A stretch of 64,000 bases of DNA. Source: an uncultured Methylibium sp. (GTDB taxonomy: Bacteria > Pseudomonadota > Gammaproteobacteria > Burkholderiales > Burkholderiaceae_C). This document shows, piece by piece, positions 9,349 through 17,291 of the stretch. Under the pieces are notes generated by a model that was given only the letters and a program-made list of their open reading frames with translations, did no database searches and had not been told where the DNA came from. Both the position numbers and the translations under genes were made by a program. Position 1 is the stretch's first letter; every line of letters begins with the position of its first letter. Location of the stretch: contig NZ_CADEFR010000001.1 in NCBI RefSeq assembly GCF_902826655.1, positions 10,722-74,721 of the forward strand, given 5' to 3'.

Positions 9349-10205
9349 AGCGCCTGACCGGCCAGGTGGCCGCGATCACCGGCGCCGGCTCGGGCATGGG
9401 CCGCGCCCTCGCGCTCGCGCTGGCCGGGCGCGGCTGCCCGCTGGCGCTGTGCGACGTCGACGAGGCCGGCCTCGCCGAGACGGCCCGCGCCGCGGCCGCG
9501 CTGGGCGCGCCGGTCAGCCGCCTGCGCGTCGACGTGTCCGATCGCGACGCCGTCGAGGCCTGGGCGCGGCACGCGGTCGCGACGCACGGCGCGGTGCAGC
9601 TGCTCTTCAACAACGCCGGCGTCTCGCTGGCCGCGCCGCTGGAGACGATGAGCCCCGCCGATCTGGACTGGATCATGGGCATCAACTTCCGCGGCGTGGT
9701 GCATGGCTGCCAGGCCTTCCTGCCGGCGCTGCGCGCCGCGGCGGCCCGACCGGGTGCAGCGCCCAGCCACATCGTCAACACCTCCAGCCTGTTCGGCCTG
9801 ATGGCGATGCCGGGCAGCGGCGCCTACAACGCCAGCAAGTTCGCGGTGCGCGGCTACACCGAGGCGCTGCGCATGGAGCTGGCGATCGCCGGCGCGCGCG
9901 TCGGCGTCACCTGCGTGCACCCCGGCGGCGTGCGCACGAACATCGCGCGCGCGGCGCGCGTCGATCCGCAGCTGCAGGCGCTGACCGGCGAGGCGCCGGC
10001 CGCATCGCTGGCGCGCTTCGACCGCCTGCTGGACCGCACCTCGGCCGCCGCCGCGGCGGCGCGCATCCTGCGCGGCGTCGAGCGCGACGAACGGCGCGTG
10101 CTGATCGGCGCCGACGCGCACCTGCTCGACGCGCTGGTGCGCCTGCTCGGCGCGGCCTACCAGCGGCCGATCGAGGCGCTGGCGCGCCGCCAGCGCCGCG
10201 GCTGA
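9345..10205 (+). CDS. SDR family oxidoreductase
   Basis: A classical short-chain dehydrogenase/reductase of 286 aa. It shows the TGAGSGMGRALALAL cofactor site, NNAGV, the catalytic Ser in NTSSLFG and the YNASK active site. The Asp after the second strand (CDVDEA) favours NAD(H). It overlaps the preceding monooxygenase by 4 bases, so the pair is probably translated together; this SDR may make or remove the ketone used by the monooxygenase. The C-terminal third (after GGVRTNIARAARV) is longer than in minimal SDRs, as in the acetoin-dehydrogenase-like group. Family is certain, substrate is not. Confidence 0.9.
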   Translation: MKRLTGQVAAITGAGSGMGRALALALAGRGCPLALCDVDEAGLAETARAAAALGAPVSRLRVDVSDRDAVEAWARHAVATHGAVQLLFNNAGVSLAAPLETMSPADLDWIMGINFRGVVHGCQAFLPALRAAAARPGAAPSHIVNTSSLFGLMAMPGSGAYNASKFAVRGYTEALRMELAIAGARVGVTCVHPGGVRTNIARAARVDPQLQALTGEAPAASLARFDRLLDRTSAAAAAARILRGVERDERRVLIGADAHLLDALVRLLGAAYQRPIEALARRQRRG

Positions 10206-10213
10206 AGCGCCCG

Positions 10214-12130
10214 TCAGACCTGCACCCGCGTGCCGAGCTCGACCACGGCGTTGTCCGGCAGGCGGAAGTACTCGGCCACGCTGCCGGCGTTGTGGCTCAT
10301 CGCGGCGAACAGGCGGTCGCGCCAGCCCGCCAGGCCGCGCGCGCTGCGCGGCACGAAGGTCTCGCGGCTGAGGAAATAGCTGGTCTCGAAGGGCGGCACC
10401 GGCAGGCCCTGGGCCTCGCACAGCTTCAGCGCCTTCGGCACGTCGGGCTCGTTCATGAAGCCGAAGTTCAGCGTCACGCGCCAGAAGCCGCGGCCCAGCG
10501 GCTCGATCTGCACGCGCTCGGTCATGCCGACCCACGGCAGCTCGTGGAAGCGCACGTGCAGGATCAGGTTGCGCTCGTGCAGCACCTGGTTGTGCTTGAG
10601 GTTGTGCAGCAGCGCCTGCGGCACGACCGTCGGGTCGGCCGCGGCATAGACCGCGGTGCGCGCGGCGCGCGGCGCGCTGTCCGGCGCCAGGCCGTCGATG
10701 AAGTCGCGCAGTGCCAGGCCGTCGCGGTGCACCGCCGCCAGCGCCTGGGCGCGGCCGCGCTGCCAGGTGCTCATCAGCAGGAACAGCAGGCCGCCGAGCG
10801 CCAGCGGCATCCAGCCGCCGTCGAAGAACTTGACCGCGCAACCGGCCACCAGCAGCGCGTCGACCGCGAGGAAGAAGACCGTCGCCGGCACCACCAGCAG
10901 TGCCGGCAGCTTCCAGGCGCGGCGCACGACGAACCAGGTCAGCACGGTGGTGATCAGCATCGTCATCGTCACCGCGATGCCGTAGGCCCCGGCCAGCGCC
11001 GACGAACTGCCGAAGTGCAGCACCGCCGCCGCCACGCCCGCCAGCAGCGCCCAGTTGACGGCCGGCATGTAGATCTGCCCGGCCTCGCGCGCCGAGGTGT
11101 GACGCACCGTCATGCGCGGCAGGAAACCCAGCTGGATGGCCTGGCGCGTCAGCGAGTAGGCGCCCGAGATCACGGCCTGCGAGGCGATGATGGCCGCCAG
11201 CGTCGCCAGCGCCAGCGCGGGCCACAGCAGCGCGTCGGGGAAGAGGCGGTAGAACGGGTTCTCGATCGCCGACGGGTCGGCCATCAGCAGCGCGCCCTGG
11301 CCCAGGTAGTTGAGCGCCAGCGAGGGCAGCACCAGGAAGTTCCAGGCCAGCTGGATCGGCCGGCGGCCGAAGTGGCCCATGTCGGCGTACAGCGCCTCGG
11401 TGCCGGTGACCGCCAGCACGATCGCGCCGATGACGAGGAAGACCTTCCAGCCGCGGCCGGTGGCGAAGGCCCAGGCCTCCAGCGGATTCAGCGCCGCCAG
11501 GATGGCCGGCTGGTCGGCGATGTGCACGAGGCCGGTGACCGCGAGCGTCAGGAACCACACCACGATCACCGGCCCGAAGACGCGGCCGACCGCGGCGGTG
11601 CCGTGGCGCTGCACGACGAACAGGCCCACCAGGATGCCCAGCGAGACCGGCATGATCCACGGCCCCAGCGCCGGCGCCGCGACCTGCAACCCTTCCATCG
11701 CGCCCAGCACCGAGATCGCCGGCGTGATGATGCTGTCGCCGTAGAACAGCGTGGCGCCGAACACGCCCAGCAGCAGCAAGGCACTGCGCAGTCGCGGCCG
11801 GTCGCCGACGGCCTGCGCGGCCAGCGCCGTGAGCGCCAGGCCACCGCCTTCGCCGCGGTTGTCGGCACGCAGGATCAGCAGCACGTACTTCAGCGTCACG
11901 ACCAGCATCAGCGCCCAGAAGATGCACGAGACCGCGCCGACCAGGTGCGTCGCATCCAGCGGCACGCCGGTGGCCGGCGCGAAGATCTCCTTGACGGTGT
12001 AGAGCGGGCTGGTGCCGATGTCGCCGTAGACGACGCCGATCGCGGCCAGGGTCAGCGCGGCCAGGCCCTGGCGTTTGGGATGGACGGTCGCGTCGGGCGT
12101 CGTCAGGGCGACGGCTTGCGGGGTGTTCAT
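10214..12130 (-). CDS. kup: Kup potassium uptake permease
   Basis: A low-affinity K+ (probably K+/H+ symport) transporter of the KUP/HAK family in the inner membrane. The product is 638 aa, normal for Kup, with about 12 helices followed by a soluble C-terminal domain of some 170 residues. The N-terminal [23 protein letters not shown] is the family signature; [18 protein letters not shown] and [20 protein letters not shown] are also diagnostic. It lies 68 bases downstream of a KdpE-like regulator on the same strand, an arrangement that suggests this two-component pair controls kup rather than a kdpFABC pump, which is absent from the window. Confidence 0.97.
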   Translation of the reverse strand: MNTPQAVALTTPDATVHPKRQGLAALTLAAIGVVYGDIGTSPLYTVKEIFAPATGVPLDATHLVGAVSCIFWALMLVVTLKYVLLILRADNRGEGGGLALTALAAQAVGDRPRLRSALLLLGVFGATLFYGDSIITPAISVLGAMEGLQVAAPALGPWIMPVSLGILVGLFVVQRHGTAAVGRVFGPVIVVWFLTLAVTGLVHIADQPAILAALNPLEAWAFATGRGWKVFLVIGAIVLAVTGTEALYADMGHFGRRPIQLAWNFLVLPSLALNYLGQGALLMADPSAIENPFYRLFPDALLWPALALATLAAIIASQAVISGAYSLTRQAIQLGFLPRMTVRHTSAREAGQIYMPAVNWALLAGVAAAVLHFGSSSALAGAYGIAVTMTMLITTVLTWFVVRRAWKLPALLVVPATVFFLAVDALLVAGCAVKFFDGGWMPLALGGLLFLLMSTWQRGRAQALAAVHRDGLALRDFIDGLAPDSAPRAARTAVYAAADPTVVPQALLHNLKHNQVLHERNLILHVRFHELPWVGMTERVQIEPLGRGFWRVTLNFGFMNEPDVPKALKLCEAQGLPVPPFETSYFLSRETFVPRSARGLAGWRDRLFAAMSHNAGSVAEYFRLPDNAVVELGTRVQV

Positions 12131-12198
12131 GCGCGAAGGCTCGAAAGTGATCGAGCCCTGAGCGTGCGCGTGCGCGCATCAGGAACGCATAAGCGTCC

Positions 12199-12894
12199 TC
12201 AGGATTCCTCGGGCTCGACCAGCCGGTAGCCGACGCCCGGCTCGGTGAGCAGCAGGCGCGGCTCGGCCGGGTCGGCCTCGAGCTTGGCGCGCAGCTGGCC
12301 CATGTAGAGGCGCAGGTAGTGCGTGTGCTCGGTGAAGTCCGCGCCCCACACGTCGGTCAGCAGCTGGCGGTGGGTGACGACCTGGCCGGCGCTGCGCACC
12401 AGCCGCGCCAGCAGCTTGAACTCGGTCGGCGTCAGGTGCAGCGCGTGGCCGTCGCGCCGCACGCGCTGCGCCGGCAGGTCGACCTCGACGTCGCCCTGGC
12501 GGTACTGCGTCAGCGCCGCCTGCACGGTGGTGCCGCGATGGCGCAGCGCGACGCGCATGCGGGCGAGCAGCTCGCCGATGCCGAAGGGCTTGACCAGGTA
12601 GTCGTCGGCGCCGGCGTCGAGCAGGCGGATCTTCTGGCCCTCGGCCTGGCGCGCCGAGATCACCAGCACCGGCAGCGACTGGCGCCGCCGCAGCTGCGCC
12701 AGCAGCGCCTCGCCGTCGCCGTCGGGCAGGCCGAGGTCCAGCACGACGAGGTCGGCCGTCGCATGCGCCAGCAAGGCCAGGCCCTCGGACAGGCTGGCCG
12801 CGGTCAGCACCTCGAAGCCTTCGACCGCGAGCCCGTCGCGCAGGGTCGCGCGCAGCTCGCGGTCGTCCTCGACCAGCAGGACCTTGAGCGTCAC
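12199..12894 (-). CDS. KdpE-like OmpR-family response regulator
   Basis: A DNA-binding response regulator of 231 aa. Residues 1-115 form a receiver domain with the acidic pair VEDDREL, phospho-acceptor Asp53 in VLDLGLPDGDG and the conserved Lys in DYLVKPF. Residues 130-228 form a winged-helix domain ending in GVGYRLVEP. The THYLRLYMGQLRAKLE recognition segment is typical of KdpE. The start chosen is GTG, preceded by GAGGGG; it overlaps the stop of a tiny reading frame that spans the gap from the kinase gene. It should be phosphorylated by the upstream KdpD-like kinase. Confidence 0.9.
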   Translation of the reverse strand: MTLKVLLVEDDRELRATLRDGLAVEGFEVLTAASLSEGLALLAHATADLVVLDLGLPDGDGEALLAQLRRRQSLPVLVISARQAEGQKIRLLDAGADDYLVKPFGIGELLARMRVALRHRGTTVQAALTQYRQGDVEVDLPAQRVRRDGHALHLTPTEFKLLARLVRSAGQVVTHRQLLTDVWGADFTEHTHYLRLYMGQLRAKLEADPAEPRLLLTEPGVGYRLVEPEES

Positions 12895-12986
12895 GAAGGC
12901 CCCTCGTCCGCCGGGTACGTCGGCCGATCCCCCGGGGGGATGAGGGCCGGCTCGGGAGCGGCCCGGCGCTCGGCCCTCGGGTTCAT
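12891..12986 (-). CDS. possible 31-aa coupling peptide between the kinase and regulator genes
   Basis: A tiny frame (starts MNPRAERRAAPE) that exactly fills the gap between the KdpD-like and KdpE-like genes. Its ATG overlaps the kinase stop (ATGA) and is preceded by GGAGGGG; its stop overlaps the regulator's GTG (GTGA). The composition is charged and proline-rich with no recognisable domain. It may be an untranslated accident of a high-GC gap, or a leader that hands ribosomes from one gene to the next. I rate real translation as less likely than not. Confidence 0.25.
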   Translation of the reverse strand: MNPRAERRAAPEPALIPPGDRPTYPADEGPS

Positions 12987-14548
12987 GACGGCCCCTCCGG
13001 GACCGCGCGCGTCGGCAGCACGCACTCGAAGCTGCAGCCGCCGTGCCCGCGCGGCCGCAGGCGCAGCTCGCCGCCGTGGGCGCGCGCGATGGCGCGGCAG
13101 ACCGCGAGGCCGACGCCGGCGCCGGGCCGTGCAGCCAGCTCGATCCGGGCGCCGCCGTCCATCGGCGCGGCTCCGCGGTGGAAGACCTCGAAGACACGCT
13201 CGCGCCAGGCCGGTGCGATGCCGGGGCCGCGGTCGCGGACGGCCAGCACGACGGCCTCGTCCTGGCGCCGCACCAGCAGCTCGACCGGTGCCTCCGCGGG
13301 GCTGTACTTGAGCGCGTTGTCGACCAGGTTGTCGAGCAGCTGCGTCATCAGGTGCGCGTCGCACCACAGCAGCGGCAGGCCGGGCTCGAGGCGCGCGCGC
13401 ACGCGCCGCGTCGGGTCGTGGCGGCGCGCGCGGCGCAGCACGTTGCCAGCGATCTCCTCGGCCGACTCCCAGTCGCAGGCGAGCTGCACGCCGGGCGCGT
13501 CGAGGCGCGCGAGCTGCAGCGTGTTGTCGGTCAGGCGGCCCAGCAGCGCGGCCTCGTCGACGATGCGGCGCGCGAGCTGCCGGCGCTGCTCGGGCGCCAG
13601 CCGCGCGTCCTGCTCGTCGAGCGACGAGGCGGCGCCCATGATCGCGGCCAGCGGCGTCCGGTAGTCGTGCGAGATCGCGGCCAGCAGCGTGCTGCGCACA
13701 CCCTGCGCCTGCGCCTCCTCGCGCGCACGCTGCTCGTCGTGCGTCGCGCGGGCCCGCTGCAGCGCCATGCCGAGCGCGTCGCACAGCGCCTGGGCCTGGT
13801 CGCGCAGATCGGCGTCGGCGCGCGCCGGCGCGCCCAGGCCGCGCAGCACGGCCGCCCCGAAGCTGCGGCCGCGACCGCGCAGCGGCAGGTACCAGTCGGG
13901 CTGCTCCTCGTGGCGACCGCTGCCCGGCCCCATCGGCTGGCCCTGGCGCAGGCAGTGCCAGAGGCCGGCGCACTGGTCGGCATCGGGCTCGCCGACCTGC
14001 AGCGCCGAGGCGTCGTCGTTGCCTTCGGGCAAGTGGTCCCTGAGCACCAGCAGCGCCACCGGTGTGCCCGCCGCCGCTGCCAGCGCGGCCTGCAGCGCGC
14101 CGGCCTGGGCCAGCGGATCGGCCGCGTCACGCAGGCTGTCGCCCCAGGTGCGCAGCTGCTCGGCGCGCTGCGCCTGGCGTTCGGCGCGCTGCGCCTGGCT
14201 GCGCTGCGCGGTCATCAGCGCCGCGACGATGGCGTTGACGACCAGCATCGCGCCCAGCAGCAGGGCGTGCTGGCGCAGGTCGACGGCGAAGGTCCCGCGC
14301 GGCGGCACGAAGACCCAGTTGAAGGCACCGACCGCCAGCAGCCCGCCGCCCATCGCCGCCCAGGCCGGCAGCCACAGCGCGGCGATCGCCGAGCTCAGCA
14401 CCAGCAGCATCGCCAGGCTGGCGAGGTCGACCCGGCCGTCCAGCAGCAGCATCGCCAGCCAGCCGGCCGTCCAGGCCAGCGCGGCCGGCCAGGCCCCGCC
14501 GCGGCGGGGTTCACGGCCGGGTTCGCGCGGGGTCGGCGGGCGGTTCAT
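12983..14548 (-). CDS. KdpD-like sensor histidine kinase lacking the N-terminal KdpD domain
   Basis: A membrane histidine kinase of 521 aa. It begins with a short Arg/Pro-rich tail, then four closely packed transmembrane helices (about residues 25-120) resembling the DUF4118 region of KdpD, including FNWVFVPPRGTFAVD. A GAF-like region (about 150-270) leads to a HisKA domain with phospho-His294 (ISHDYRTPLAAIMG) and an HATPase domain (LLDNLVDNALKYSP, DRGPGI, GVGLAVCRAIARAHGG). E. coli KdpD has about 400 extra N-terminal residues with the KdpD and Usp domains; none are encoded here. Upstream frame extension would run into the divergent GST gene. The kinase sits at the head of a kdpD-kdpE-kup operon. 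Confidence 0.88.
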   Translation of the reverse strand: MNRPPTPREPGREPRRGGAWPAALAWTAGWLAMLLLDGRVDLASLAMLLVLSSAIAALWLPAWAAMGGGLLAVGAFNWVFVPPRGTFAVDLRQHALLLGAMLVVNAIVAALMTAQRSQAQRAERQAQRAEQLRTWGDSLRDAADPLAQAGALQAALAAAAGTPVALLVLRDHLPEGNDDASALQVGEPDADQCAGLWHCLRQGQPMGPGSGRHEEQPDWYLPLRGRGRSFGAAVLRGLGAPARADADLRDQAQALCDALGMALQRARATHDEQRAREEAQAQGVRSTLLAAISHDYRTPLAAIMGAASSLDEQDARLAPEQRRQLARRIVDEAALLGRLTDNTLQLARLDAPGVQLACDWESAEEIAGNVLRRARRHDPTRRVRARLEPGLPLLWCDAHLMTQLLDNLVDNALKYSPAEAPVELLVRRQDEAVVLAVRDRGPGIAPAWRERVFEVFHRGAAPMDGGARIELAARPGAGVGLAVCRAIARAHGGELRLRPRGHGGCSFECVLPTRAVPEGPS

Positions 14549-14594
14549 GGGCGCTACGCTAGCAGCGAGTGCATCAGCAAGACATAAGGACGCG

Positions 14595-15269
14595 ATGATC
14601 ACCCTGCACCACTGCATGAGCGCCCGCTCCTTCCGCCCGCTGTGGGCACTGGAGGAGATCGGCCTGCCGTACACGCTGAAGATGCTGCCCTTTCCGCCGC
14701 GGGTGGCGGCGCGGGCCTACCTCGAGATCAACCCGCTGGGCACGATCCCGCTGCTGGAGGACGGCGCGCTGCGCATGACCGAGTCGGCCGCGATCTGCCA
14801 GTACCTCGCGGCGCATCACTCGCCGCGCGCGCTGAACGTCGAGGTCGACGAGCCGGAGCACGGCCGCTACCTCAACTTCCTGCACTTCGGCGAAGCCACG
14901 CTGACCTTCCCGCAGACCCTGGTGCTGCGCTACACGCGCTTCGAGCCGCCGGAGCGCCGGCAGCCGCAGGTGGCCGAGGACTACGCGAAGTGGTACCACG
15001 CGCGGCTGCGCACGCTGGAGCCGCTGCTGGCGGCGCAGGAGCACCTGTGCGCCGGCCGCTTCACCGCCGCCGACATCTCGGTCGGCTACGCGCTGCTGGT
15101 GTCCAGCCAGCTCGGCCTGGACGCGCGCTTCACCCCGGCCGTCGCGGCCTACTGGCAGCGGCTGCAGGCGCGCGACGGCTACCGGCGTGCGATGGCGGCA
15201 CAGGCCGACGCTGCCGCCGCGCAGGGCGTGCCGGCGGAGCATGCCGTGCTCAGCGCGCCGCCCGGCTGA
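14595..15269 (+). CDS. glutathione S-transferase family protein
   Basis: A cytosolic glutathione S-transferase of 224 aa that would conjugate or reduce substrates with glutathione. The N-terminal thioredoxin-like domain (1-80) holds the putative activating Ser in SARSFRPLWALEEIGLPY, the cis-Pro loop NPLGTIPLLEDG and the glutathione-contact MTESAAICQYL. Residues 90-215 form the helical C-domain, with FTAADISVGYAL as the usual N-capping motif. It is divergent from the KdpD-like gene with only 46 bases between. Nothing nearby names the substrate. Confidence 0.92.
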   Translation: MITLHHCMSARSFRPLWALEEIGLPYTLKMLPFPPRVAARAYLEINPLGTIPLLEDGALRMTESAAICQYLAAHHSPRALNVEVDEPEHGRYLNFLHFGEATLTFPQTLVLRYTRFEPPERRQPQVAEDYAKWYHARLRTLEPLLAAQEHLCAGRFTAADISVGYALLVSSQLGLDARFTPAVAAYWQRLQARDGYRRAMAAQADAAAAQGVPAEHAVLSAPPG

Positions 15270-15287
15270 GCGCGAGTCCGTGGCGGG

Positions 15288-15860
15288 TCAGCCCTGCAGG
15301 GCGCGGGTGGTCTTCAGCAGCGCCGACAGCACGCCCTGCAGCGCCTGCTGCTGCTTGTCGTCGGCCAGGCGCCCGTCGTCGGTGAAGGCCTTGTTCGCCT
15401 GGCTCACGCCCAGCTGCTGCGGCAGCACCAGCATGCCGAGGTTGAGGCTCAGGAACTGACGCAGCGCCAGCAGGCTGCGGATGCCGCCCAGCATGCCCGG
15501 CGACGCGCTCAGCAGCGCGGTCGGCTTGCCGTTCATCGCGGCCTTGTGCTCGGCCAGGCGCGAGACCCAGTCGATCGCGTTCATCAGCAGCGGCGGCGGG
15601 AAGGCGTTGTACTCGGGCGAGACCACGAGCACCGCCTGGGCCCAGGCGAACTGCGCCAGCAGCGCGCGCGCGCCGTCGGGCACGCCCTCGGCGGCCTCCA
15701 GGTCGCCGTCGTAGATCGGCAGCTCCAGCGCCCGCAGGTCGCTGACGACCGGCTCGGCCCCCAGCTCGCGCAGCAGCGACCCGGCCGCGTGCGCGAGCTT
15801 CAGGTTGAAGGACCCGGTGCGTGCGCTGCCGGGGACGATCAGTACACGCAGGGGATCCAT
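15288..15860 (-). CDS. NADPH-dependent FMN reductase family protein
   Basis: A flavodoxin-fold NAD(P)H:FMN/quinone reductase of 190 aa. The N-terminal LIVPGSARTGSFNLKLAHA binds the FMN phosphate and VVSPEYNAFPPPLLMNAIDWVSR lies at the flavin ring; both are family signatures. It is the last gene of a three-gene minus-strand operon with a flavodoxin-like quinone reductase (15 bases upstream) and a pirin. Such sets are often induced by electrophiles or quinones through a divergent LysR regulator, which fits the LysR gene on the other side of pirin. Confidence 0.92.
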   Translation of the reverse strand: MDPLRVLIVPGSARTGSFNLKLAHAAGSLLRELGAEPVVSDLRALELPIYDGDLEAAEGVPDGARALLAQFAWAQAVLVVSPEYNAFPPPLLMNAIDWVSRLAEHKAAMNGKPTALLSASPGMLGGIRSLLALRQFLSLNLGMLVLPQQLGVSQANKAFTDDGRLADDKQQQALQGVLSALLKTTRALQG

Positions 15861-15875
15861 CGGTGCTCCTGGGGA

Positions 15876-16427
15876 CTACTTCAATCGGGCCGCCATGGTA
15901 GCGACCCGCTCGCCGAACGCCTTCGCCGTCGCCAGGTCGCCGGGCAGCATCTCGTCGACGCCGGCATCCGACGGGCTTTGTGCCATCGCGCCCGCGAAGC
16001 TGGCGACGTAGTTGAGGTCGTTGCGGTCGGCGCTCTTCTTGTTGCTGGGCATCATGCCGGTGCCGACCCAGACGCCGCTGTGCTGCATCGCCAGCGTGAA
16101 GAGGTAGTGCAGCGTCGACAGCTTGTCGCCGTTCATCGACGCGCTGTTGGTGAAGCCGGCGAAAAGCTTGTCCTTCCAGCCCTGGGTGAACCAGACCTTG
16201 CTCGAGGCGTCGGCGAACTTCTTGAACTGCCAGCTGACAGTGCCCATGTAGGTCGGCGAGCCCATCACGATGGCATCGGCCGCGGCCAGCTGCTCCCAGC
16301 CGCCCTCGGGCAGGTTGCCCTCGGCATCGATGGCGAGCAGTGTGCCCTTCGCGCCGTCGGCGACGGCCTCGGCCATGCGCCGGGTATGGCCGTAGCCGCT
16401 GTGGAAGACGATCACGATCTTGGACAT
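15876..16427 (-). CDS. flavodoxin/WrbA-like NAD(P)H quinone oxidoreductase
   Basis: A small flavodoxin-fold protein of 183 aa, related to WrbA and other NAD(P)H:quinone oxidoreductases. The FMN phosphate loop FHSGYGHTRRMAEAVADGA opens the protein. The segment MGSPTYMGTVSWQFKKFAD is the family's second flavin contact, followed by KLFAGFTNSAS. It is shorter than E. coli WrbA (198 aa). The operon order is pirin, this gene, FMN reductase. Probable role is two-electron reduction of quinones, avoiding semiquinone radicals. Exact substrate unproven. Confidence 0.9.
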   Translation of the reverse strand: MSKIVIVFHSGYGHTRRMAEAVADGAKGTLLAIDAEGNLPEGGWEQLAAADAIVMGSPTYMGTVSWQFKKFADASSKVWFTQGWKDKLFAGFTNSASMNGDKLSTLHYLFTLAMQHSGVWVGTGMMPSNKKSADRNDLNYVASFAGAMAQSPSDAGVDEMLPGDLATAKAFGERVATMAARLK

Positions 16428-16471
16428 AGGGAACTCCTTCGGGTTGTGGAACTGCAGCGGCGTCGCACGCC

Positions 16472-17173
16472 TCAGCGTGCGAGGTCGAACACGATCACTT
16501 CGGCGTCGCGGCCGTCGCTCAGGGTCAGCAGGCTCTCGCCGTCGATCTGCGCGGCATCGCCGGCCACCAGCGGCTGGCCGTTGACGCTGACCGCGCCCCG
16601 CGCCACGTGGACGTAGGCCAGGCGCTTCGGGTCGAGCGCCAGCTCGGCGCGCTCGGCGCCGTCGAAGAGGCCCGCGTACATCGCCGCGTCGGCGTTCAGC
16701 TTGACGGCGCCGTCCTTCGCGTCGGGCGAGGCGACGAGCCTCAGTACGCCGCGCTTGGAGGCCGCGTCGAAATGCTTCTGCTCGTAGCCGGGCACGATGC
16801 CGCGCGCCTCGGGCAGGATCCAGATCTGCAGGAAGTGCGTGGCCTGGCCGGTCGCGTGGTTGAACTCGCTGTGCTGGATGCCGCTGCCGGCGCTCATGCG
16901 CTGCACGTCGCCGGGGACGATGGTGGCGCCGTTGCCGATGCTGTCCTTGTGGCCCAGCGCGCCGTCGAGCACGTAGCTGACGATCTCCATGTCGCGGTGG
17001 CCGTGCGTGCCGAAGCCGGTGCCGGGCGCGATGCGGTCCTCGTTGATGACGCGCAGGTTGCCGTAGCCCATGTGGGCCGGGTCGAAGTACTCGGCGAACG
17101 AGAAGCTGTGCTGGCTCTTGAGCCAGCCGTGGTCGGCGTGGCCGCGTTCGGCGGACTTGCGCAGGGTGATCAT
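16472..17173 (-). CDS. pirin family protein (YhhW-like)
   Basis: A bicupin of 233 aa in the pirin family, whose bacterial members include quercetin 2,3-dioxygenases and redox-sensitive regulators. The metal ligands are visible: GTHGHRDMEIVSYV supplies two His, and GIQHSEFN supplies His and Glu. The N-terminal RKSAERGHADHGWLKSQHSFSFAEYFDP is highly conserved. First gene of an operon with two flavin reductases and divergent from a LysR regulator, pointing to a response to phenolic or quinone stress. The role in regulation versus catalysis cannot be decided. Confidence 0.93.
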   Translation of the reverse strand: MITLRKSAERGHADHGWLKSQHSFSFAEYFDPAHMGYGNLRVINEDRIAPGTGFGTHGHRDMEIVSYVLDGALGHKDSIGNGATIVPGDVQRMSAGSGIQHSEFNHATGQATHFLQIWILPEARGIVPGYEQKHFDAASKRGVLRLVASPDAKDGAVKLNADAAMYAGLFDGAERAELALDPKRLAYVHVARGAVSVNGQPLVAGDAAQIDGESLLTLSDGRDAEVIVFDLAR

Positions 17174-17255
17174 GTCGGGCTCCGTGCGGCGGGGTGTTGT
17201 CGCCGCGGTGTAGTCAATGTAGGAGCGGGTCCCTGCGCCATCGATCGGTGCGCCT

Positions 17256-17281
17256 TGATGGCATCATTCAAATGACTTGAA
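17256..17281. promoter_or_regulatory. candidate LysR-type operator between pirin and lysR
   Basis: TTCAA-N5-TTGAA at 17267-17281 is a perfect inverted repeat that contains T-N11-A, the classic LysR box. Just before it, TGATG-G-CATCA at 17256-17266 is a second perfect dyad. Both lie in the gap between the divergent pirin operon and the LysR gene, the second dyad touching the likely lysR ribosome site. This position suits both autorepression and activation of the pirin operon. Binding is inferred. Confidence 0.6.
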
Positions 17282-17291
17282 GGCCGTTGGC

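Noticed and set aside
9317-12229. A very long plus-strand open frame over the SDR and kup genes
   Set aside because: It lies largely antisense to kup, its residues are Gln/Arg/His/Ala-biased, and it has no domain; typical of shadow frames in GC-rich DNA.
17277-17291. TTG start for the LysR gene
   Set aside because: It falls inside the T-N11-A dyad and has no ribosome site; the ATG at 17292 has AAGG at the right distance.
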